NCBI GenBank assembly: GCA_023429855.1
Contig: JAEZDB010000454.1
Location: forward strand, 1 to 13,718
Direction: 5' to 3'
Origin: Actinomycetes bacterium
GTDB taxonomy: Bacteria; Actinomycetota; Thermoleophilia; Solirubrobacterales; Solirubrobacteraceae
DNA: 13,718 bases
Shown here: in pieces, positions 5,718 through 12,530 of the stretch
Layout of the letters: each line of letters begins with the position of its first letter
Numbering within the stretch: position 1 is the first letter of the stretch
The notes under the pieces: generated by a model
What the model was told of the DNA's origin: nothing
The model's input: the letters and a program-made list of their open reading frames with translations, nothing else
Databases searched by the model: none
Made by a program: the position numbers and the translations under genes

Positions 5718-6386
5718 ATGGCGCTCGAAGACAAGAAGACCGCTCCGGCTCCGCTGCGCGTGGGCGCCGGCGGACTCCTCGTGAAGCCGGTCCTCGCGAG
5801 CGCGTCGCCGCAGCGGACGGCGATTCTCACGCAGCTGGGGATCGACCACCTCGTCGACGTGGCCGATGTCGAGGAGCGCATGGAGGGCGATCCGCGTGAG
5901 ATCGCGGAGGCCAACGCGCGCCATAAGGCGCAGACCGTTGCCAAGCGCCACGCGTTCGTGCCGGTGATCGGCAGCGACACGATCGTCGTCCTCGAGGGCG
6001 GCGAGATCCTCGGCAAACCGGCCGACCTCGACGAAGCCCGGGAGATGCTCGGCCGCCTGACTGGCACGACGCACACCGTGGTCAGCGGACTGGCGATCGT
6101 CGGGCCTGGCCGCATCGCGATCCGCAGCGGCGTTGCCGAGACGACCGTGAGCATGCGCACGCTCGATGCCGATGCCCTTGAACGTCATCTGGCGCATGGG
6201 GAGTGGGAGGGCCGCGCCGGCGCCTACGCAATCCAAGGCCGCGGGGCCGGCCTCGTGACCGAGATCCAGGGGGACTACCTCAATGTCGTCGGCCTGCCGG
6301 TTGCGCTGATGGCACAGCTGGCACCGGAGCTGCTGGACCGCGCGCCTCGCAAGGGAACGTCCGCCGCGTCGGCGCACGCCGGGTAG
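5718..6386 (+). CDS. maf: Maf-like nucleoside triphosphate pyrophosphatase
   Basis: Maf proteins hydrolyse non-canonical or excess nucleoside triphosphates to monophosphate and pyrophosphate, and overproduction can inhibit septation. The phosphate-binding motif is LASASPQR (residues 26-33), equivalent to the family's SxSPxR. GSDTIV (85-90) holds the catalytic Asp87, GTTHTVVSG is at 116-124, and AGAYAIQGRG (167-176) resembles the YhdE-type subgroup acting on dTTP and UTP rather than the YceF type; that assignment is by motif resemblance only. The product is 222 residues, with about 24 before the usual start of the fold. The ATG at 5718 lies exactly where a -10-like box predicts a leaderless start. 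A GTG at 5781 (residue 22) would give the more usual short N-terminus, but it has no ribosome binding site. The TAG stop is shared with the mreB promoter-like box. Its placement before mreB is common in bacteria. Confidence 0.92.
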   Translation: MALEDKKTAPAPLRVGAGGLLVKPVLASASPQRTAILTQLGIDHLVDVADVEERMEGDPREIAEANARHKAQTVAKRHAFVPVIGSDTIVVLEGGEILGKPADLDEAREMLGRLTGTTHTVVSGLAIVGPGRIAIRSGVAETTVSMRTLDADALERHLAHGEWEGRAGAYAIQGRGAGLVTEIQGDYLNVVGLPVALMAQLAPELLDRAPRKGTSAASAHAG

Positions 6387-6389
6387 ACT
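6384..6389 (+). promoter_or_regulatory. Putative -10 box of the mreB operon, overlapping the maf stop
   Basis: TAGACT includes the maf stop codon TAG and is identical to the valS box. Transcription would start near 6396, giving mreB a leader of about 51 bases with no Shine-Dalgarno site. No -35 element is obvious. Read-through from maf is also possible. Confidence 0.35.
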
Positions 6390-6446
6390 CCGCGCCTTCC
6401 GGCCGCGCCGGCTCCCCTTCAGCGCGCGCCGCGACTTCACCTGCTC

Positions 6447-7505
6447 ATGGGCCTCTTCGACAATCTCACCGGCTTCGGCGGACGCGATATGGCGGTCGAC
6501 CTCGGCACCGCAAACACGCTCGTCTACGTCCGCGGTCGCGGCATCGTGCTGTCTGAGCCGTCGGTGGTCGCCATCGACTCGCGCAGCGGCGAGGTCCACG
6601 CCGTCGGCATCGAAGCCAAGCGCATGCTCGGCCGCACCCCGGGCACGATCCAGGCGATCCGGCCCCTCAAGGACGGCGTCATCGCGGACTTCGACGTGAC
6701 GGAGGAGATGCTCCGCCACTTCATCCAGAAGGTGCACCAGAACCGCTGGGCCCACCCGCGGGTCGTGGTCTGCGTGCCGTCTGGCGTGACCGGCGTGGAG
6801 AAGCGCGCCGTCGAAGAAGCCACGCTTTCGGCCGGCGCCCGTCAGGCCTACCTGATCGAAGAGCCAATGGCTGCCGCCATCGGCGCCGGGCTCCCGGTCG
6901 GCGAGCCGACCGGTTCGATGATCGTCGATATCGGCGGCGGTACGAGCGAGGTCGCCGTGATCTCGCTCGGCGGCATCGTCGTGAGCCAGTCGATCCGCGT
7001 CGGCGGCGACGAGCTCGACGAGGCGATCATCAACTACGCCAAGCGCGAGTACAAACTCCTCATCGGCCAGCAGACGGCCGAGGAGCTCAAGCTGGAGATC
7101 GGCTCGGCCTACCCGATGGACGAGGAGCTCCAGGCGGAGATCCGCGGCCGCGACATGGTCACCGGCCTGCCGAAGACGATCGTGCTCACCTCGGAGGAGA
7201 TCCGCCGCGCGATCGACGAACCGCTGTCACAGATCCTCGGCGCGGTTCGTGAGACGCTTGACCGGACACCGCCCGAACTGGCGTCCGACATCATGGATCG
7301 TGGAATCATGTTGGCGGGCGGCGGCGCGCTCCTCCACGGACTCGACGAGCGCCTGCGTCAAGAGACGCAGATGCCGTGCCACCTCGCCGAAAGCCCGCTC
7401 ACCTGCGTGGCGGTCGGCTCCGGCCGGTCCCTCGAGGAGTTCGAAGCGATTCACCGGGCCAACCGCCCGAACAGCCGCAGCGGCAACCGCCGCCGCCGGT
7501 ATTAA
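6447..7505 (+). CDS. mreB: Rod shape-determining actin homologue MreB
   Basis: MreB forms membrane-bound actin-like filaments on the inner face of the cytoplasmic membrane and directs side-wall peptidoglycan synthesis through MreC, MreD, RodA and PBP2. The 352-residue length is normal. The ATPase motifs are complete: phosphate 1 loop DLGTANT (18-24), VPSGVT (110-115), EEPMAAAIG (138-146) with the expected catalytic Glu, phosphate 2 loop DIGGGTSEV (161-169), and adenosine motif LAGGGALL (289-296). The N-terminus MGLFDNLTGF could form the short amphipathic helix that anchors some MreBs. The last 15 residues are Asn/Arg-rich (ending NRRRRY), an unusual basic tail. No ribosome binding site precedes the ATG; the start was chosen by family N-terminus. 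It leads the mreB-mreC-mreD-mrdA-rodA cluster, with a 63-base gap before mreC. Confidence 0.97.
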   Translation: MGLFDNLTGFGGRDMAVDLGTANTLVYVRGRGIVLSEPSVVAIDSRSGEVHAVGIEAKRMLGRTPGTIQAIRPLKDGVIADFDVTEEMLRHFIQKVHQNRWAHPRVVVCVPSGVTGVEKRAVEEATLSAGARQAYLIEEPMAAAIGAGLPVGEPTGSMIVDIGGGTSEVAVISLGGIVVSQSIRVGGDELDEAIINYAKREYKLLIGQQTAEELKLEIGSAYPMDEELQAEIRGRDMVTGLPKTIVLTSEEIRRAIDEPLSQILGAVRETLDRTPPELASDIMDRGIMLAGGGALLHGLDERLRQETQMPCHLAESPLTCVAVGSGRSLEEFEAIHRANRPNSRSGNRRRRY

Positions 7506-7507
7506 CC

Positions 7508-7541
7508 GAGACAGCGCCATGGCTTCCGCAGCCCCTGTCTC
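7508..7541 (+). repeat. Inverted repeat in the mreB-mreC gap
   Basis: GAGACAG (7508-7514) is the reverse complement of CTGTCTC (7535-7541), with a 20-base loop. It begins 3 bases after the mreB stop. It could be an RNA processing or partial attenuation site that makes mreB more abundant than the genes downstream, but a 7-bp stem with this loop is weak evidence. Confidence 0.3.
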
Positions 7542-7568
7542 TCACCACCCTTCTGAGATCAGTCACCC

Positions 7569-8444
7569 GTGCCAGACGAGAAGACTTTCCGTCGCCGCCG
7601 AGCAGTCTTCCTGCTGCTCGTGCTCTCAGCCTTCATCCTGCTGACCGGCTCGTTCGTCGGCGCCTTCGGCGGCGCCGAGCGCGGCTTCGCGGGCATCTTC
7701 TCGCCGATCCAAGAGGGCGCCTCGAAGGTCGCCAAGCCGGTGCGCGACCTCACGAACTGGGTCGGCGACACGTTCCGGGCCAAAGGCGAGCTTGAGGACC
7801 TCCGGAAGGAGCGCGACGCGCTCCGCGTCGCCAACGGCCAGCTGGTCGGCCGCCTCAGCACGGTCGTGCAGCGCAACGAACTCAACAAGATCGCGATGTC
7901 GGCGACGCTCGACCGCTACGGCCCCGTCGAAGCGCGGCTCATCGCCTCCTCGCCCTCGGCCTGGTACCGCACGATCCAGATCGACAAGGGCACCGGCGAC
8001 GGTGTGCGCGAAGGCAACCCCGTCATCGGTCCGAACGGGCTCGCGGGGCGGGTCGTCCGCGCCCAAGGCGGCTCGGCCATCGTCCGGCTCATCACCGATC
8101 CGGAGTCCGGCGTGACGGCCAAGGTCGTCAACGCCCGCCGACCCCAGGGCCTGCGCGGGCCGCTGAAGCCCTTCAAGATCGGCGCCGTCGGCGACCTGAC
8201 CCTGGAGGTGGCCAAGACCAACGCCTACGACAAGGGCGATCGCGTCTACACCGCGGGCAGCACGTCGTCGCGCTTTGAGTCGCGTTTCCCGCCCGACATT
8301 CCCGTCGGCGTGGTGACGCGGATCGAGGACGAGAACACCGACACCCAGGTCGTGCATGTGCGCGCCCTGGCCGACCTGCGCCGCCTCGACCTCGTGACGG
8401 TGCTGACCGCGCCCGAAGCCAACGCGGAGCCGACGACGCCGTGA
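7569..8444 (+). CDS. mreC: Rod shape-determining protein MreC
   Basis: MreC is a bitopic membrane protein whose extracytoplasmic part forms filaments that activate PBP2-RodA. The 291 residues show the expected plan: a basic N-terminus (EKTFRRRRA), one transmembrane helix at about 12-32, a short linker, a coiled coil at about 70-108 (GELEDLRKERDALRVANGQL), then two beta-barrel subdomains containing ARLIASSPSAWYRTIQID (122-139) and PVIGPNGLAGRVV (151-163). The tail is short and Pro/Thr/Glu-rich. The GTG at 7569 was chosen because it leads directly into the basic region and membrane helix; an ATG at 7519 is out of frame. There is no Shine-Dalgarno site. The stop overlaps the mreD start as GTGA. 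Confidence 0.95.
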   Translation: MPDEKTFRRRRAVFLLLVLSAFILLTGSFVGAFGGAERGFAGIFSPIQEGASKVAKPVRDLTNWVGDTFRAKGELEDLRKERDALRVANGQLVGRLSTVVQRNELNKIAMSATLDRYGPVEARLIASSPSAWYRTIQIDKGTGDGVREGNPVIGPNGLAGRVVRAQGGSAIVRLITDPESGVTAKVVNARRPQGLRGPLKPFKIGAVGDLTLEVAKTNAYDKGDRVYTAGSTSSRFESRFPPDIPVGVVTRIEDENTDTQVVHVRALADLRRLDLVTVLTAPEANAEPTTP

Positions 8445-9151
8445 GCGCCGCCAGCCGTGTGTTGCGGGCCCCGAAGGACCGCGGGAGCGAGGACTCGCAG
8501 CTGATCCTGCGGCTCGTGATGGTCGGCCTGGTGGCCGTCCTCGTCCAGAACGCCTTCTTCTCCGACCTGCGCCTGTTCGCGGGGCAGATCGACATCCTTC
8601 CGCTCGTGGCGCTCGCCACCGGCTTCCTCGTCGGTCCGACCGGCGGCGCCGCGACCGGCTTCGGCATGGGGCTCGTCTCCGACCTGATCCTCGGCATGCC
8701 GCTCGGGCTCACGTCGCTCGTCCTGCTGGTCATCGGCGACATCGGCGGCCGGGTGGGCAGCGCCCGCGACCCCGAGGGCCTGTTCGTTCCGATGATCACC
8801 GGTGCCGTCGTCACCTTCTGCTCGCTCCTGGCCACGAGCATCGTGCAGATCCTGCTCGGGGCCCCTTCGGCGGCTTCCTGGGAGCTGCTGCAGTCGATCA
8901 TCTCCACGACGCTGCTCGGCGGCCTGATCGCGCCGCTCGTCTACCGGGCCACGCGCCGCGGCCTGACCGGGGCCCTCGCGCACGATCCGCGGCAGCGTCG
9001 CCGGCGCGCCACGACGACCCGCCTCTCGCCGCTCTCGACGAGCCGCGGGCAGAGCGTGCATCGTGGTCGTTCGGTCAGCGGCACGCGGACCTCGCGGGTC
9101 CTATCGGGGGGCTCTCGCCGCCGCGGCTCTAGGGTTGGAGGCCGGCGATGA
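8441..9151 (+). CDS. mreD: Rod shape-determining protein MreD with arginine-rich C-terminal tail
   Basis: MreD is an integral membrane component of the elongasome, linking MreC with RodA and PBP2. The 236-residue frame shows about five to six hydrophobic segments between residues 21 and 168, including ILRLVMVGLVAVLVQNAFF and ATGFLVGPTGGAATGFGMG, the latter typical of MreD. GTG overlaps the mreC stop (GTGA), and its TGA overlaps the mrdA ATG (ATGA), so it is translationally coupled on both sides. The unusual part is residues 169-236: about 68 residues with roughly 20 arginines plus many Ser, Thr and Gly, and no hydrophobic stretch. Typical MreD proteins are about 160-170 residues and lack this. 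The frame cannot end earlier, since no stop occurs before 9149. The tail's location, probably cytoplasmic by the positive-inside rule, and its role are unknown. Confidence 0.92.
   Translation: MSAASRVLRAPKDRGSEDSQLILRLVMVGLVAVLVQNAFFSDLRLFAGQIDILPLVALATGFLVGPTGGAATGFGMGLVSDLILGMPLGLTSLVLLVIGDIGGRVGSARDPEGLFVPMITGAVVTFCSLLATSIVQILLGAPSAASWELLQSIISTTLLGGLIAPLVYRATRRGLTGALAHDPRQRRRRATTTRLSPLSTSRGQSVHRGRSVSGTRTSRVLSGGSRRRGSRVGGRR
9137..9141 (+). promoter_or_regulatory. Shine-Dalgarno site of mrdA
   Basis: GGAGG lies inside the end of mreD, 6 bases before the mrdA ATG. It supports the start at 9148 and independent ribosome loading on mrdA despite the overlap. A TAGGGT just upstream (9130-9135) resembles the -10 boxes but is probably incidental. 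Confidence 0.6.
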
Positions 9152-11382
9152 TCTCTCCGCTCAACAAAGGCGCCTCGCAAGGCGGCGGCGTCGCTCCCTC
9201 TGGCAACCAGGTCGTCGCGCTCCGCGTCGCGATCATCGGCGCCGTCCTGCTCGGGCTCTTCGCCATCGTCTTCTTCCGGCTCTGGTACCTGCAGGTGCTC
9301 TCGGGCAACTCGCTGGCCGCGGCCGCCTCGCAGAACCGCAGCCGCAGCGTCGCGATCACCGCGCCCCGCGGCGAGATCATCGATCGCAACGGCAGGGTGA
9401 TCGTTCGCAACCGCCGGGCGCAGGTCGTCGAGCTGGAACCGGGATCCCTGCCAGACCTCGAGCGCCAGGTGGCCAGCCAGTACGGCCAAGACCTCGGCAA
9501 GTGGACCGAGCAGGTCCGGCAGAAGGTGATCGCGCGGTACGGGGCAAAGCGGGCCGCGAAACTGAAGGAGACGCCCAAGTGGGCGCTCGACGCCACCCCC
9601 AAGCCGCAGATCACGCCGCTGAACGACCCGGGTCTTCTGCGCGACTACGCAGAGGAGGGCACCGAACGCGAACTCGCTGAGCTGGTCAAGCGGTACGAGC
9701 GCCTCGGGTGGCTGCTCGACCTGCCGGCCGCCGAGGTGCGCCGCCGCGTCATCAAGAGCCTCTACCTGCTGCCGTACGGCAATGTGCCGCTCCGCAAGAA
9801 CGGCGCCGACGAAGACGTCGTCAACTACATCGCAGAGAATCAGGAGCTGTTTCCCGGCGTCAACACCGCGGTGCGCAACGTGCGGTCCTACCCGCACCAC
9901 GGGTCAGGCGCGCAGCTCTTCGGGCAGGTTGGCCCCGTGCCCGTCGACGAGGACGGCAAGTCAACGATCAAGAAGTACGCGAAGCTCAACACCGCGGCCC
10001 AGGTCGGCTTGAGCGGGCTCGAGCTGCAGTACGACGGCAATCTTCGCGGCGTCGACGGCAAGGTCAAGCAGCGGATCGACGCCTTCGGCAACGCGACGAA
10101 CGAGGCCGAGATCGAGCCGCCGCGACCGGGCGACAAGCTCCAGCTCACCCTCGATCTTCCTCTGCAGAACTACACGCAAGACGTGCTCGGCGGCGCCAAG
10201 TCGCAGTTCAACCCGGCGGGCAACCCGGGCGCCGCGATCGCGCTCGATCCGCGGACCGGCGAGATCCTCGCCACGGCGAGCCACCCGACGTTCGACCCGG
10301 CGGAGTTCGTCCGCGGCATCTCCGAAGAGCAGTTCGATCAGTTCATCGCGCCCGACGGCCCCAAGCCGCTCTTCAACCGCGTGATGGACGGCGGCTACGC
10401 ACCAGGTTCGACGTTCAAGCCGGTCACGGCCTTCGCTGCGATCGCCGAGGGCAAGACCTCGCCGTCGGAGGTCATCGCCGACAACGGCAAGATGGAGATC
10501 TCCGGGCAGAAGTTCCAAAACGCCCAAGGCATCCCCGCGGGTCCGGTCGACTTGCACAAGGCGATGCAGGTCTCGTCCGACATCTACTTCTACACGATGG
10601 GCGCGCGGCTGAACGACCGCAAGAAGGAGCCGCTGCAGACCTGGGCGAAGAAGCTTGGTTTTGGGCAGCGCACCGGCATCGACCTGCCGAGCGCGTTCTC
10701 CGGCACGATCCCGGGCGTCGCCTGGCGCGAGCAGCTTTCCGAGCTCGAGGCGAAGTGCCGCAAGAGCAAGAACCCGCCGATTCCGCTCGGGCCGCAGTTC
10801 GACGTGTATGAGGCCGCGCGGCGGGGCTGCGGCAACTCCGACATGCGCACGTGGTCGATCGGCGACAACGTCCAGTTCTCGATCGGCCAGGGCGACATCG
10901 GCGTCACCCCGCTGCAGAACGCCGTGATGTACGCCGCGATCGAGAACGGCGGCACCATCGTGCGCCCGCACCTGGCCAAGGCCATCCAGGACCCGTCCGG
11001 CGCAACCCGCGAGACGATGCAGTTCAAGGCGCGCAAAAAGGTCGACCTCGCGGCGACCGGTGCGCTCGAAGCCGTGCGCAGCGGTCTGCGAGACGCGGCG
11101 ATGGCGCCCGGCGGCACGTCGGCGCAGGTGTTCGAGAACTGGCCCAAGGACCGTCTGCCGGTCTACGGCAAGACCGGGACCGCGCAGAAGACCGGCAAAC
11201 AGGACCAGTCCTGGTACGCCTGCTACGTCCCGCACCCGACGAAGCCGATCGTCGTCGTGGTGACCGTCGAAGACGGCGGCTACGGCGCCGAGACGGCAGC
11301 GCCGATCGCCGCGCAGATCCTGGCGAAGTGGTTCGACGTCAAGGACGCCGAGATCAAGGCCGGCGACTCCGCGACCACATGA
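9148..11382 (+). CDS. mrdA: Penicillin-binding protein 2 (class B transpeptidase)
   Basis: PBP2 cross-links peptidoglycan of the elongating side wall; it is the transpeptidase partner of RodA and a beta-lactam target. The protein is 744 residues, against 633 in E. coli. A cytoplasmic N-terminus and one membrane helix (about 22-44) are followed by RGEIIDRNG (74-82), the start of the non-catalytic pedestal domain. The transpeptidase domain carries all three active-site motifs: S421TFK424 (catalytic Ser421), S476-S477-D478 (SxD, as is usual in PBP2) and K675TG677. The extra length comes from a charged segment at about 100-190 and an insertion before WSIGDNVQFSIGQG that is flanked by Cys537 and Cys561. 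A third extracytoplasmic cysteine is Cys692. The ATG overlaps the mreD stop and has GGAGG 6 bases upstream. The stop overlaps the rodA start (ATGA), as expected for partners made together. Confidence 0.95.
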   Translation: MISPLNKGASQGGGVAPSGNQVVALRVAIIGAVLLGLFAIVFFRLWYLQVLSGNSLAAAASQNRSRSVAITAPRGEIIDRNGRVIVRNRRAQVVELEPGSLPDLERQVASQYGQDLGKWTEQVRQKVIARYGAKRAAKLKETPKWALDATPKPQITPLNDPGLLRDYAEEGTERELAELVKRYERLGWLLDLPAAEVRRRVIKSLYLLPYGNVPLRKNGADEDVVNYIAENQELFPGVNTAVRNVRSYPHHGSGAQLFGQVGPVPVDEDGKSTIKKYAKLNTAAQVGLSGLELQYDGNLRGVDGKVKQRIDAFGNATNEAEIEPPRPGDKLQLTLDLPLQNYTQDVLGGAKSQFNPAGNPGAAIALDPRTGEILATASHPTFDPAEFVRGISEEQFDQFIAPDGPKPLFNRVMDGGYAPGSTFKPVTAFAAIAEGKTSPSEVIADNGKMEISGQKFQNAQGIPAGPVDLHKAMQVSSDIYFYTMGARLNDRKKEPLQTWAKKLGFGQRTGIDLPSAFSGTIPGVAWREQLSELEAKCRKSKNPPIPLGPQFDVYEAARRGCGNSDMRTWSIGDNVQFSIGQGDIGVTPLQNAVMYAAIENGGTIVRPHLAKAIQDPSGATRETMQFKARKKVDLAATGALEAVRSGLRDAAMAPGGTSAQVFENWPKDRLPVYGKTGTAQKTGKQDQSWYACYVPHPTKPIVVVVTVEDGGYGAETAAPIAAQILAKWFDVKDAEIKAGDSATT

Positions 11383-12518
11383 TCTCCGGCGCCGTGAAGC
11401 GGTTCGACCCGCTCCTGCTCCTGGCGACTTGCGGGCTGCTGGCGATCTCGTACTTCGCCGTCCGCGTGAGCTCGGCTCCCGAGCTGGCGGGCCGGCAGCT
11501 TGTCTTCATCGTGATCGGCCTGATCGTGATGGTCACCGTGTCGCAGGTAGACGTGCTGCGCATGCGCGAGCTCAAGTACGGCCACTACGGGCTGGTGATC
11601 ATCGGCCTGATCCTGATCCTTCTTCTCGCCGCCGACACGAAAGGCGCCAAGCTCGCCATCGTGATCGGCCCGGTCCAGCTGCAGTGGTCGGAGTTCGCGA
11701 AGGTGCTGTTCGTGATGGCGATCGCGGCCGAGCTCGTCGACCGCGGCCGGCAGATCAACGAGTGGTCGACCACCGGTCGCGTGCTCGCGCTGACCGCGCC
11801 GGTGCTGCTCTTGATCATGGCCGAGCCCGACCTCGGCTCGGCCCTGGTCTACGTGACCATGTTGCTGCTGATGCTTGCGGTGGCCGGAGTCCCCGGCCGG
11901 CACCTTCAGGCGCTCGGCGTCGCCGGGCTCGCGGCGGTGGCCCTCGTGCTGGTCGTGCTGCCGGCCGGCGGCGTGCAGGTCCTCAAGGACTACCAAGTCG
12001 ACCGTCTCACGTCGTTTCTGGATCCCAGCGGCGGCGCCGACGGCAAGATCAGCGACGAGGCGTACCAGCAGCAGCAGGCGATGATCGGGATCGGCAACGG
12101 CGGCCGGGTCGGCCAGGGCGAGGACGCCACCCAGTCCAGCAGCGGTTTCATCCCCGAGAACCAGACCGACTTCATCTTCGCCGTGATCTCCGAGCGCTGG
12201 GGTTTCGTCGGCGCCGGCCTGGTGCTTTCGCTCTATGCGCTCATCCTCTGGCGCGTGCTCAGAGTGCTGATCGAGGCCCGAAGTTCCTACGAAGCGATCG
12301 TCGTGTCCGGGATCATCGGCATGCTGTCGTTCCAGATCTTCGAGAACGTAGGCATGAATCTTGGCATCATGCCGATCACAGGGGTAACCCTTCCACTTTT
12401 GTCTTATGGCGGCTCGTCCGTGATCGCGACGCTCGTCGCGTTGGGGCTGGTGCATGCAGTGCACGCCCACGCACGAATCTCACGCGATCCACGGGTCCGC
12501 CTCCAAACCCACACTTAG
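11379..12518 (+). CDS. rodA: SEDS peptidoglycan glycosyltransferase RodA
   Basis: RodA is the polytopic membrane glycosyltransferase that polymerises lipid II into glycan strands during elongation, in complex with PBP2. The 379-residue product has about ten membrane spans and the SEDS signatures: MAEPDLGSAL (about 146-155), GFIPENQTDFIFAVISERWGF with Asp264 matching the essential loop aspartate of other RodA proteins (Asp262 in E. coli), and LPLLSYGGSS near the C-terminus. The ATG at 11379 overlaps the mrdA stop as ATGA and gives a normal SEDS N-terminus (MISGAVKRFDPLLLLATCG). The same frame stays open far upstream inside mrdA but encodes Arg-rich shadow sequence there, so a longer start is not credible. 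The tail after the last span is short and basic. The RNase E/G gene begins 12 bases after the TAG. Confidence 0.96.
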   Translation: MISGAVKRFDPLLLLATCGLLAISYFAVRVSSAPELAGRQLVFIVIGLIVMVTVSQVDVLRMRELKYGHYGLVIIGLILILLLAADTKGAKLAIVIGPVQLQWSEFAKVLFVMAIAAELVDRGRQINEWSTTGRVLALTAPVLLLIMAEPDLGSALVYVTMLLLMLAVAGVPGRHLQALGVAGLAAVALVLVVLPAGGVQVLKDYQVDRLTSFLDPSGGADGKISDEAYQQQQAMIGIGNGGRVGQGEDATQSSSGFIPENQTDFIFAVISERWGFVGAGLVLSLYALILWRVLRVLIEARSSYEAIVVSGIIGMLSFQIFENVGMNLGIMPITGVTLPLLSYGGSSVIATLVALGLVHAVHAHARISRDPRVRLQTHT

Positions 12519-12530
12519 AAACGGACCCTG

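Noticed and set aside
5643..6755. Antisense frame opposite maf and the start of mreB
   Set aside because: Shadow of two well-supported genes, with no motifs.
10851..11378. N-terminal extension of RodA inside mrdA
   Set aside because: The frame is open by chance opposite mrdA coding and gives Arg-rich sequence; RodA starts at the ATGA overlap with a normal SEDS N-terminus.
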